Shown here: in pieces, positions 15,049 through 23,268 of the stretch | Layout of the letters: each line of letters begins with the position of its first letter | How positions within the stretch are numbered: the stretch's first letter is position 1 | Assembly: GCA_002393865.1 (NCBI GenBank) | Contig: DGUD01000210.1 | Span: forward strand, 1 to 32,981 | Origin: Treponema sp. UBA4319 | GTDB taxonomy: Bacteria > Spirochaetota > Spirochaetia > Treponematales > Treponemataceae | Reading direction: 5' to 3' | DNA: 32,981 nt | Position numbers and translations under genes: made by a program | Notes under the pieces: model-generated | The model's input: the letters and a program-made list of their open reading frames with translations, nothing else | Databases searched by the model: none | Told to the model about the DNA's origin: nothing

Positions 15049-16023
15049 ATGGCATATTTTTTTTCTATAATCATTCCTGTCCGTGCTATCAACGACTATA
15101 TTTTTGAGGCTATGCCACATCTGCTTTCCCTTGACTACGCAGACTATGAGGTTCTGATATTTCCTGACGAGCTCCCCGAAGAATCGGTATTGAAACAACT
15201 TGAAAATGAAAAAGTAAGAGTCATCGCAAGCGGAAAGACGGGACCTGCCCAGAAGCGGGATATGGCGATGCAGCATGCAAAGGGCGATATCTTTGCCTTC
15301 ATCGACGATGATGCCTATCCGCGCGGCGACTGGCTTACGAATGCGGCGCGCTGGTTTGCGGACGAGAGTATCGGCGCCGTCGGGGGACCGGGGGTAACGC
15401 CGCCGGGAACGGGTATCCGCGAGCGTGCCGGGGGCTTTGTCTACGCGTCACCGCTATGCAGCGGCTCATACGTGCGTCGCTATGTTCCCAAAAAGCAGAC
15501 CGAGGACGACGATTTGCCGTCTGTCAACCTGATAGTCCGGCGCTCGGTGTTTGAGTCGGTGCAGGGCTTTGATTCCGCGTTCTATCCGGGGGAGGACACC
15601 AAGTTGTGCCTGGACATCACGCGCAAGGCCGGCAAGCGGATTATCTATGACCCTGATGTGCTGGTCTACCATCACCGGCGCCCCTTGTTTTACAAGCATT
15701 TAAGACAGATTTCAAATTATGCCCGGCATCGCGGCTATTTCATGAAAAAGCTGCCGGAGACCTCGCTCCGCCCGGCATATCTGCTGCCGCTGCTCTTTGT
15801 CCTCGGTATCGTGCTGGGGGCGCCGCTCGCTTTCTTCTTTGCGCCGCTCCGCTGGGGTTATTTTTCCGTGCTTGCCCTGTATGCTGTGCTGGATGTATGC
15901 ACCGTATTCCACATTACGGCGCCGCTTTCCAGTTTTCTTGCGTTCTGGGGGCTTTTTGCCACGCATGTGACCTACGGCATTTTTACCGTGGTAGGGCTGT
16001 GCCAGAAGACCTTGCTGCGCTAG
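15049..16023 (+). CDS. GT2 family glycosyltransferase with C-terminal membrane segments
   Basis: A 324-residue membrane-associated GT2. 'FSIIIPVRAINDYI' opens the GT-A domain, 'GPAQKRDMAM' follows and 'FAFIDDDAYP' (D86-D88) gives the metal site. 'DSAFYPGEDTKLCLDI' supplies the acidic catalytic region, and 'VYHHRRP' is typical of GT2 proteins with membrane tails. Two or three hydrophobic helices occupy roughly residues 243-315. The frame extends to a GTG at 14974, but the extra residues do not look like protein of this family, so ATG 15049 is used even though its ribosome-binding site is weak. It is the first gene after the promoter at 14747-14775. Substrates are unknown. Confidence 0.85.
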   Translation: MAYFFSIIIPVRAINDYIFEAMPHLLSLDYADYEVLIFPDELPEESVLKQLENEKVRVIASGKTGPAQKRDMAMQHAKGDIFAFIDDDAYPRGDWLTNAARWFADESIGAVGGPGVTPPGTGIRERAGGFVYASPLCSGSYVRRYVPKKQTEDDDLPSVNLIVRRSVFESVQGFDSAFYPGEDTKLCLDITRKAGKRIIYDPDVLVYHHRRPLFYKHLRQISNYARHRGYFMKKLPETSLRPAYLLPLLFVLGIVLGAPLAFFFAPLRWGYFSVLALYAVLDVCTVFHITAPLSSFLAFWGLFATHVTYGIFTVVGLCQKTLLR

Positions 16024-16105
16024 CGCCTTCCTGAAAAGCCATAAAAAACGCTGCTTAATGCATCGGGTGTTAATCAGCACTTCCTTGAGTATTCCGGAGT
16101 CAGAC

Positions 16106-17569
16106 ATGAAAGTTGCGATATCGTATCCCCCGCTTGAAAGCGACAAAGGTGTTCCCCTTCTGGGGCAGAACCGCCAGTTCCAATGGTTCAACAGCCCCAC
16201 GTATATCTATCCCATGGTTCCTGCCTATGCGGCTTCCCTGCTCAAGTCCAAGGGCTATGACGTCGTGTGGAACGATGCGATTGCGGAGGAGTGGACATTT
16301 GACCAGTACCTCGCGTTCTATAAGGATCAGGCCTTTGACGTCGTGATGCTGGAGACCAAGACTCCCGTCCTGAAGATGCACTGGGCGATTGTAAGGCAGC
16401 TGAAGGAGCTGGTGCCTGCGACGAAAATTGTGCTTGTCGGCGACCATGTGACCTCGTTCCCGGTGGAGACGATGGAGAATTGTCCGGCGGATTATGTCCT
16501 GACCGGCGGGAACTACGATTTTCTGCTTGCGAGCCTCTGCGATGCGCTGCGGGATGGTGGCGGGGTACTTGATGAGTCCCGCCTGGAGCCGGGCATTTAC
16601 TACCGCAAGGACGGCAAGGTGTGCAGCACGGGGGCTTTCCTCCTGAACCATGACCTGAACACGCTTCCGTTCATAGACCGGGATCTGACGCAGTGGAGGC
16701 TCTACAGCGAGAAGAACGGAAACTACAAGCGGCTGCCCGGCACGTATACCTATGCGGCGCGCGACTGCTGGTACCACAAGTGCACGTTCTGCAGCTGGAC
16801 GACCATCTATCCGGAATATAAAGTGCGCTCCCCGGAAAAGCTCCTCGATGAGATTGGCATGCTCATCGATACATACCACGTAAAGGAAATCATGGATGAT
16901 TCGGGGGCGTTCCCCGTGGGCAAATGGCTCCATGATTTCTGCAACGGCATGATAGAGCGCGGCTACAACAAGAAAGTCATCATGGACTGCAACATGCGTT
17001 TCTGCGCGCTGAGCTTTGACGAGTACAAGCTGATGCGGAAGGCCGGCTTCCGTTTTGTGCTTTTTGGTCTTGAGAGCGCCAATCAGGAGACGCTTGACCG
17101 CCTGCATAAAGGCGAAAAAATCGAGGAGATGATAGAGAGCTGCAAGCTGGCAAAGAAGGCCGGGCTTTCTCCCCATGTGACCATCATGTTCGGCTACCCG
17201 TGGGAAGGCGAGGACGAGATTGCCCATACAGTCAAGGTTGGGCGTATGCTGCTGCAGAAAGGCTACGCAAAGACCCTTCAGTCTACGATTGTGATTCCGT
17301 ACCCCTGCACGCCCTTGTACAAGGAATGCAAGGAGAACGGCTGGCTGCAGACGGAGAACTACGAGGACTATGATATGCGCCGCCCCGTCATGAAGACACC
17401 GGTCGGCGACGAGCGCCTGAGAAAAGCCGTCCAGGAAGTGTACAAGGTCGCATTCAGCCCGGAGTTCATCCTCCGGCGCCTGCTGGATATCCGCAGCATC
17501 GACGACATTGTGTTTTTGTTCCGGGCGGCAGGAAAAGTGTTCGGGCATCTGCTGGATTTCAAGAAATGA
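16106..17569 (+). CDS. Cobalamin-binding-type radical SAM protein (BchE-like)
   Basis: A 487-residue protein of the B12-binding/radical SAM class. The N-terminal 200 residues are Rossmann-like ('KVAISYPPLES', 'DVVMLETKTP', 'IVLVGDHVTSFP', 'ADYVLTGG'), as in cobalamin-binding domains, but the DxHxxG cobalamin motif is not intact. The radical SAM core follows with a cluster motif C221-WYHK-C226-TF-C229, i.e. CX4CX2C instead of the standard CX3CX2C. 'FVLFGLESANQETLD' and 'PHVTIMFGYPWEGEDE' are normal for the TIM-barrel core. Relatives perform radical methylation or carbon-skeleton chemistry using SAM. GGAG at 16096-16099 supports ATG 16106 over the longer frame. The stop overlaps the next start. 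A role in modifying a sugar or lipid of this glycan is likely but inferred. Confidence 0.88.
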   Translation: MKVAISYPPLESDKGVPLLGQNRQFQWFNSPTYIYPMVPAYAASLLKSKGYDVVWNDAIAEEWTFDQYLAFYKDQAFDVVMLETKTPVLKMHWAIVRQLKELVPATKIVLVGDHVTSFPVETMENCPADYVLTGGNYDFLLASLCDALRDGGGVLDESRLEPGIYYRKDGKVCSTGAFLLNHDLNTLPFIDRDLTQWRLYSEKNGNYKRLPGTYTYAARDCWYHKCTFCSWTTIYPEYKVRSPEKLLDEIGMLIDTYHVKEIMDDSGAFPVGKWLHDFCNGMIERGYNKKVIMDCNMRFCALSFDEYKLMRKAGFRFVLFGLESANQETLDRLHKGEKIEEMIESCKLAKKAGLSPHVTIMFGYPWEGEDEIAHTVKVGRMLLQKGYAKTLQSTIVIPYPCTPLYKECKENGWLQTENYEDYDMRRPVMKTPVGDERLRKAVQEVYKVAFSPEFILRRLLDIRSIDDIVFLFRAAGKVFGHLLDFKK

Positions 17570-19173
17570 GCGTGAATTTCTCCCTGCTTCCCAAAGAAAA
17601 AAAACTTGCGCTGCTTCAGTACGCGGTGGCATGCTGCATACTGGCATATACGGTGCTGCCGTTCTTGGTGCTGTGCCGCTATGTCCAGCCGCAGCGCTTT
17701 GAATTCTGGTGGCCCTTGGACAGGACGAGCCTGATATATTCCCTCAAGTCCGCTATTCCCGGTACACGGTATGTGAGTATCTGGGAGAATATCCTGTGGA
17801 TTATCGCGGGTGATTTTACCGCCGCCCATCTGCCGCAGATTGTGCTGATAGACAAGCTCTTCGCATGCTGCATCGTGCTGCTCTTCTGTGCGTCGTTGGC
17901 GGCGCTGTTCCGTAGTCTCAATACTTGTGTGCTGCATCTGGAGGCGCCCCGTTTTCTCCTGTTCCTGTCGCTGGTCTTTTTCTTTGTGCTGAATGCGATA
18001 CGCAGGCTTGATTATTTTTTCTACGATATGGTTACCACGACGGGCTATACGCTGGGGCTGAGCCTCAGCATGCTCTATGCGGCCTCCATGATTTCCTACT
18101 ATCATAAAGGGAATCCCGTGCAACTGGTCTGGCAGTTCCTGCTTGCCTATGTGATTTGTGGCACTATCGAATACAATATCTGCCTGCCGTGCTTTATCGC
18201 TTTTCTGTTTGCCGTCCTCACGGTATGCAAAAAGAAACGGCTGCCTCTGGCCGCGCTCGTACAGATTCTCCTGTGCCTGATTATGTTTTTCCTGCACATA
18301 AAGGCTCCGGGGAACGCCGACGGGGCAAAATTCGCCGCCTACGCGCGGACGGATGCCGTCCATCAGGCGGAGTCCTTTGCCGCCGTATCCGCGCCGGCAG
18401 CCCCTGCGGCTGACAGCCCGGCGCCTGCCGGGAACGCCGGGGCTGCGGAGGCTGAGCCTGCAAGCATTTACAGCCTTACGTATTTTGCCGCATGGTGCAG
18501 GAGTTTCCGGGTGTTCTATTCGTTTAGCTGGAGCTATGTATTCCGCGTGCAGTCGCTGCTGCTGCTGGCGCTCATCTATTGCTTTGCCGCACAGGGGTTG
18601 CGGCGGATTCGCGTCGCATGGCTGCTGTGCATCGGCGCGGGCGCCGAGCTCATCGGTTTTGCCATGTTCTTTGCCTCGTACGTGGTCGGTATGCTGGGAA
18701 CGTGGGATTCCCACCTCGTGCAGACGCCGCATGTGTGGCTCTGCATGAACCATGCGCTGCTGCTGCTGACACTCCTGCGCTTCTTTGCCGGGCACTACAA
18801 TCTGACGCTCGTCCCTGCTGCCGCTGAGACCCGGCTGCTGCATGTGGAGCGCCTTGTCAGAAGCCCGTTCATGTTTCTGTTCTGCATACTGCTTTTTTCC
18901 TGCACGCGGGAATTCCCGCTCCACCATGCCTATGCGGACATCCTGAAGGGGCGCGCCCGCCACTACGACCAGAAAATAGAGCGGATTTATCAGGACATCC
19001 TGAGCAGCGGCGCTGACGGGGCGATTGTAGAGGGCTTTGCTTCGTCCGAGAATCCGAATGCCTTGATTTTTGGCAATGAGAACGCATGGAACAGCACTGC
19101 GGCTGCCGTCGAGCCATCCGTGCAGGCTTTTTTTGCTAAGCCGGTGACAATCGTGCGCCCCGGTCAGAAATGA
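17566..19173 (+). CDS. Polytopic membrane protein, DUF6056-like or polymerase-like
   Basis: A 535-residue protein with about ten or eleven hydrophobic helices (for example near residues 15-38, 98-115, 130-145, 158-178, 188-222, 228-245, 328-345, 350-376, 388-408 and 433-448). Between helices, residues about 258-300 form a long alanine- and proline-rich hydrophilic stretch just after 'KAPGN', and a soluble tail of some 85 residues ends the protein. The 'PGN' motif and general layout are reminiscent of DUF6056 and GT-C-type membrane proteins found in polysaccharide loci, but I cannot prove this. Possible roles are polymerase, ligase or lipid-linked-sugar glycosyltransferase. It overlaps the radical SAM gene by 4 nt, so the two products are probably made together. 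Confidence 0.7.
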   Translation: MSVNFSLLPKEKKLALLQYAVACCILAYTVLPFLVLCRYVQPQRFEFWWPLDRTSLIYSLKSAIPGTRYVSIWENILWIIAGDFTAAHLPQIVLIDKLFACCIVLLFCASLAALFRSLNTCVLHLEAPRFLLFLSLVFFFVLNAIRRLDYFFYDMVTTTGYTLGLSLSMLYAASMISYYHKGNPVQLVWQFLLAYVICGTIEYNICLPCFIAFLFAVLTVCKKKRLPLAALVQILLCLIMFFLHIKAPGNADGAKFAAYARTDAVHQAESFAAVSAPAAPAADSPAPAGNAGAAEAEPASIYSLTYFAAWCRSFRVFYSFSWSYVFRVQSLLLLALIYCFAAQGLRRIRVAWLLCIGAGAELIGFAMFFASYVVGMLGTWDSHLVQTPHVWLCMNHALLLLTLLRFFAGHYNLTLVPAAAETRLLHVERLVRSPFMFLFCILLFSCTREFPLHHAYADILKGRARHYDQKIERIYQDILSSGADGAIVEGFASSENPNALIFGNENAWNSTAAAVEPSVQAFFAKPVTIVRPGQK

Positions 19174-19243
19174 GCGTCTGACGCGGTGATGGTGTTTTAG
19201 ATAGACTTAAAAATGTTTTTTTTGAAGCTTGTTCGTTTTGCAG

Positions 19244-19261
19244 GGGCAGGGAAGGCTGCCC
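19244..19261 (+). other. Small hairpin in the spacer before wzt
   Basis: GGGCAG (19244-19249) and CTGCCC (19256-19261) form a perfect 6-bp stem with a 6-nt loop in the 118-nt spacer 19174-19291. No T-run follows, so it is not a clear terminator. Confidence 0.35.
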
Positions 19262-19291
19262 GCGGCTTCTGGAGCTTCTTGCAGGTGAGTC

Positions 19292-20542
19292 ATGGGTACG
19301 GTTGCGATAAAAGTTGAGCATCTCTCAAAATACTACGATTTGGGTGTCATCGGTTCCGGTACGCTGCGAAAGGATTTGCAGTCATGGTTCTGGAAGCGGC
19401 ATGGAAAAGAAGACCCGAACAGCGTTATCGGCACAGAGCTGCCCGGCGCTGACGGGTTCTGGGCGCTGAAGGATATCGATTTTGAAATCCAGCAGGGGGA
19501 TCGCGTCGGCATTGTCGGCAAGAACGGCGCCGGAAAATCCACGCTTCTGAAGATGATAAGCCAGATTTCTGCCCCCACCAGAGGAAATATCTACATCAAA
19601 GGGCGGGTAGCCAGCCTGCTGGAGGTCGGCACTGGTTTTAACCAGGAGCTGACGGGGCGCGAGAATATCTATATGAACGGCGCAATCCTCGGCATGAAAA
19701 AGCGGGAGATTGACCGCAAGATGGATGAAATCATCGATTTCAGCGGAATAGAAAAGCATATCGATACCCCCGTCAAGCGCTATTCGAGCGGCATGTATGT
19801 TCGCCTTGCCTTTGCGGTGGCCGCCCACCTTGACAGCGACATCCTCATCACGGATGAGGTACTTGCTGTGGGCGATGCGGAATTCCAGCGCAAGGCGCTC
19901 GGAAAAATGACAGAGCTGAGCGCGGGTGAAGGCCGGACAGTCCTCTTTGTGAGCCACAACATGTCTGCCGTGGAAATGCTGTGCAACAAGGGCTTCCTCA
20001 TGGATCACGGCGTGCTTGCCGCGCGGGGCGAAATTCATGAGATTACGGAAAAGTACCTTGAGTCCTACCGCGCATCCTACCGGCAGGATATAGCCGTCGT
20101 AAAGGACGAGGCGGTGCGCCGGGGAAACGGCGCGGTGGATTTTACCGACATCTCTTTCTCTAAGGATTCCTATTCCGCCGCTGAGGATATCGTTATTGAT
20201 TTCTCCTTAAAAACAAGCAAATCTTTTCAGGGACTGTATTTTTCTCTGGATATAAAGAATTCCCGGAGGGAATTCATCACGGCAATCAAGCACTGCCTTG
20301 AGCCCGGCATTGTGCCGGAAGGCTTCTCCAAGAAATTCCGCGTCACGATTTCCGGCGGGACGCTGCTGCCGGGCACATACCCGCTGTATTTCTGGCTGGG
20401 GGACGAGATGTCCCTCTCCGGTCCCGCGATGAACTACTGCGTCCTTGACGAGTATACCCCCGATCTGGTCATTCTCCCAGAGGATGGAAGCCGGACTCCC
20501 GACGGACTCTTCTGTCTGCAGGGCCGGGTGGAGGAGGTCTAG
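19292..20542 (+). CDS. wzt: Polysaccharide ABC transporter ATPase with glycan-recognition domain (Wzt-like)
   Basis: A 416-residue protein with two parts. The ATPase (residues 1-250) has Walker A 'GKNGAGKST' (76-84), signature 'YSSGMYVRLAFA' (from 164) and Walker B 'DILITDEVLAVGD' (from 183), plus the 'SLLEVGTGFNQELTGREN' stretch that is diagnostic of Wzt/TagH-type exporters. Residues about 275-416 form the extra beta-rich Wzt C-terminal domain, with 'LPGTYPLYFWLGD' as a clear marker. In E. coli O8/O9a and similar systems this domain binds the modified non-reducing end of the O-polysaccharide before export. The matching permease is at 302-1156. The stop is followed after 1 nt by the next ATG. 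Confidence 0.93.
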   Translation: MGTVAIKVEHLSKYYDLGVIGSGTLRKDLQSWFWKRHGKEDPNSVIGTELPGADGFWALKDIDFEIQQGDRVGIVGKNGAGKSTLLKMISQISAPTRGNIYIKGRVASLLEVGTGFNQELTGRENIYMNGAILGMKKREIDRKMDEIIDFSGIEKHIDTPVKRYSSGMYVRLAFAVAAHLDSDILITDEVLAVGDAEFQRKALGKMTELSAGEGRTVLFVSHNMSAVEMLCNKGFLMDHGVLAARGEIHEITEKYLESYRASYRQDIAVVKDEAVRRGNGAVDFTDISFSKDSYSAAEDIVIDFSLKTSKSFQGLYFSLDIKNSRREFITAIKHCLEPGIVPEGFSKKFRVTISGGTLLPGTYPLYFWLGDEMSLSGPAMNYCVLDEYTPDLVILPEDGSRTPDGLFCLQGRVEEV

Positions 20543-20543
20543 C

Positions 20544-21947
20544 ATGCTCTGGACGATTTCTGGAAAAATCGTGTTCATTCCGGTGGAGATAAAAAACCGG
20601 GAATGGACGGCAAAAGTCCTGCTGGCAAATTACTTCCTTTCCAAGGGCTACAGCGTCTTCCTCGGTATGCTCTGGAATATGGACGCGTACACAAAGGGGG
20701 CGCGGCACAGCTGCTATGTCGCAAAGAGCCTGTACCGGTCGAGCGAAAAGCTTTTCAGGGAATTGCGCGGCCATGACAATTACGTCATTGCATGGGACGA
20801 GGAAGGACTGATTTACGACACCGACGAGCATTATGTACCGCAGCAGCTCTACAAGGAGACGCTGCTGCAGTGCGACACCATCGTGGCTTGGGGCGACCGG
20901 CATAAAAAGACGATAGACTCGTTCATCGGCAACGCGGTGCCCGTGCTCAGCCTGGGCAATCCCCGGATAGACCTCCTGAACCGCTCGATGGCGGAAAAAA
21001 TCTATGCCGAGGAATCCGCGTATATACAAGAGAAATATGGCAGCGGCTATATTCTGGTGAATTCCAATTTTGTTCTCGTTTTAAGGGAAGATTACGATTA
21101 TCTTGAGGCAATCAGCTCCATGAACGGCGAGACAGCGGAGTCTACTGCCGCGGCAAACGAATACATACGTTTCCAGCAGGCATTGTACCCCCGCTTCCTT
21201 GCGGCCATACAGCGTCTTTCCAAGGAATTCCCGGACAAGAAGATAATCCTCCGGCCGCATCCCCAGGAACGCGTGGAGGAATGGCAGCGCCGCATTGCCG
21301 GCTGCACGAACGTCTTCATCGAGAAAGCGTTTTCCGTAAGCCCATGGCTGTTGCATGCCGCCTGCGTCGTGCACTCCGGCTGCACGACGGGAATGGAGGC
21401 GGTCATCATGGGCAAAAACGCGATTTCCTACCAGCCGCCGCTGCCCATGGGCTATATGGATACGGTGCCCGATTCCGTCAGCCAGATTGCACGGGATGAA
21501 GAGAGCCTGCTCTCGCTTGTCCGCCGCTGCCTTGCCGGGGAAGATGTCGCGGGAGCGGATGCGCAGAAAAAGCAGCTGATAGCATATTATGTTTCCGCCG
21601 ACGGAAATAAAAGCTGCTGCGAGCGGATTGCCGCGGCTGTTGACAGCCATCTGTCTTCCGGCAGCTGCACCTTTCCCTATTCTTTTTCCGCCCATCTCCG
21701 CGACTCGCTGCGGCGCAGCTCCCAGCAGGATTTCAATGTGGAATTCGCGCACGTGACGATGGATGAATGCCGGCGGGATCTGGAGCGGATAAAAAAGGCG
21801 CTCGGCTTCTCCTATTCATGCCGATTTGTCAGGCTTGAGGACAACGAATTCCTTCTGCTGAATAAAGACACAAAACTGAGCAGGCAGGTAGAGAAGCTGG
21901 AAAAGCTGCGCCGCGCCCTGAGGAAGAAGAAACATGTTCAACCTTGA
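20544..21947 (+). CDS. Surface carbohydrate biosynthesis protein (TIGR04396-like)
   Basis: A 467-residue protein whose motifs match the 'surface carbohydrate biosynthesis protein' family. 'AWDEEGL' and 'WGDRHKK' are followed by 'LGNPRIDLL', 'YILVNSNF', 'IILRPHPQE' and 'VVHSGCTTGMEAVIMGK'. The last two resemble CDP-glycerol glycerophosphotransferases and GT-B glycosyltransferases, so a sugar or sugar-phosphate transfer role is plausible. No signal or membrane helix is seen. GGAGG at 20533-20537 is 6 nt before ATG 20544, so the longer in-frame extension back to 20445 is rejected. It overlaps the next gene by 14 nt. In many genomes this family sits beside the nonulosonate/4,6-dehydratase genes, as here. 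Confidence 0.86.
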   Translation: MLWTISGKIVFIPVEIKNREWTAKVLLANYFLSKGYSVFLGMLWNMDAYTKGARHSCYVAKSLYRSSEKLFRELRGHDNYVIAWDEEGLIYDTDEHYVPQQLYKETLLQCDTIVAWGDRHKKTIDSFIGNAVPVLSLGNPRIDLLNRSMAEKIYAEESAYIQEKYGSGYILVNSNFVLVLREDYDYLEAISSMNGETAESTAAANEYIRFQQALYPRFLAAIQRLSKEFPDKKIILRPHPQERVEEWQRRIAGCTNVFIEKAFSVSPWLLHAACVVHSGCTTGMEAVIMGKNAISYQPPLPMGYMDTVPDSVSQIARDEESLLSLVRRCLAGEDVAGADAQKKQLIAYYVSADGNKSCCERIAAAVDSHLSSGSCTFPYSFSAHLRDSLRRSSQQDFNVEFAHVTMDECRRDLERIKKALGFSYSCRFVRLEDNEFLLLNKDTKLSRQVEKLEKLRRALRKKKHVQP

Positions 21948-23142
21948 CGATTTTATAGCCCGCTCTGTCACCAGACGAGCGGAAAGCCTGTTTCTGAGTG
22001 ATATCCGCTTGCATGAGACGGAGCTGTCCGCCGCCATCCGGGATAAGTCTCTGCTCGTCATCGGCGGGGCAGGGAGCATCGGCAGCTCGTTTATAAAGGC
22101 CTGTCTTCCGTACCGGCCGAAGAGCCTCGTTGTCGTGGATGTGAGCGAAAATGCCCTTGCCGAGCTGACGCGTGATTTGCGCAGCACGGCAGGCTTGTAT
22201 GTCCCTGAGGATTATGTCCCGTACCCGCTCAATTATGCGGATGCCGCATTCAGAAAAATGTTCCGCAGCAGGGGCGGCTTTGACATCGTGGCCAATTTCT
22301 CCGCGCACAAGCATGTCCGCAGCGAGAAGGATATTTATTCCGTCGAAGCGCTGCTCCAGAACAACCTGCTCAACGCAAAGCTTCTGCTTGACTTGCTGGC
22401 GTCCTGCCCGCCGCAGAAATTCTTCTGCGTCTCCACCGATAAGGCCGCGAATCCGGTCAATATTATGGGCGCGAGCAAACGTATCATGGAGGATCTGATT
22501 TTTTCCTATTCGGAGCAATTTCCGGTCACGACGGCCCGTTTTGCGAATGTCGCGTTTTCCAACGGCTCGCTCCCGGCAGGCTTCCTTGAGCGTATCAGGA
22601 AACTGCAGCCTATCAGCGCGCCGAGCGATGTCAGGCGCTATTTTGTCTCGCCGCAGGAAAGCGGTCAGATTTGTATGCTTGCCTGCATGCTGGGGAAAAA
22701 TCGCGAGGTCTTCTTCCCCAAGCTCGCTGAAGAGAGCATGATGACGTTCTCCGGTATTGCGACAGAGCTGCTCAAAGCGCATGGCTATACCGTGCTTCCT
22801 TGTGCGAGCGATGCGGAGGCCGTCGAGAAGGCTGCGCAGCTGCGCGCAGGCTCCCGCGCGTATCCCGTCCACTATTCCGGCAGCGATACGACCGGCGAAA
22901 AAGCCTTTGAGGAATTCTTTACGGAATCTGAAAAAGTTGATATGCAGCGCTTTGCTTCCCTTGGCGTTATCTGCGGTATAGCCCAGCCGGACGACTCTCG
23001 GCTTTCCGCGCTGCTCTGCGGCCTGCAGCAGGCATTTTCGCGCCCGGAGACGACAAAGGCCGATATCGTGCGCCTGCTGAGCGATTATCTGCCGAATTTT
23101 GTGCATGAGGAAAAGCATAAGTCTCTCGACGCAAAGATGTGA
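21934..23142 (+). CDS. NDP-HexNAc 4,6-dehydratase (LegB/FlaA1/CapD-like)
   Basis: A 402-residue short-chain dehydrogenase/reductase. The NAD(P)-binding 'GGAGSIGSS' is at 44-52 and 'NFSAHKHVRSEKD' near 121. The catalytic region 'STDKAANPVNIMGASKR' has D169, K170, M178 and K182; M in place of the usual Tyr is normal for the FlaA1/CapD branch. Such enzymes convert UDP- or GDP-GlcNAc to a 4-keto-6-deoxy sugar in the cytoplasm. About 150 extra C-terminal residues follow. The following LegC-like aminotransferase is the natural next step. The nucleotide (UDP or GDP) is uncertain: the PtmE-like enzyme nearby argues for GDP, as in the Campylobacter legionaminate pathway. Confidence 0.88.
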   Translation: MFNLDDFIARSVTRRAESLFLSDIRLHETELSAAIRDKSLLVIGGAGSIGSSFIKACLPYRPKSLVVVDVSENALAELTRDLRSTAGLYVPEDYVPYPLNYADAAFRKMFRSRGGFDIVANFSAHKHVRSEKDIYSVEALLQNNLLNAKLLLDLLASCPPQKFFCVSTDKAANPVNIMGASKRIMEDLIFSYSEQFPVTTARFANVAFSNGSLPAGFLERIRKLQPISAPSDVRRYFVSPQESGQICMLACMLGKNREVFFPKLAEESMMTFSGIATELLKAHGYTVLPCASDAEAVEKAAQLRAGSRAYPVHYSGSDTTGEKAFEEFFTESEKVDMQRFASLGVICGIAQPDDSRLSALLCGLQQAFSRPETTKADIVRLLSDYLPNFVHEEKHKSLDAKM

Positions 23143-23268
23143 CGGCGCTGCAGCAGCTTGATAGCGGTGCTGGCAGCAGCATAGTTGTCTCCGGGCAGTT
23201 TTTGGAGGGCGAGACTCTGAAAGCTTCGCTTTTTCGATTTTTTTACAGCAATTTTAAGGTTTGATAGC

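Noticed and set aside
16100..18963. Two - strand frames of over 500 codons opposite the radical SAM and membrane protein genes
   Set aside because: Composition shadows of the + strand genes; no motif, no ribosome-binding site.
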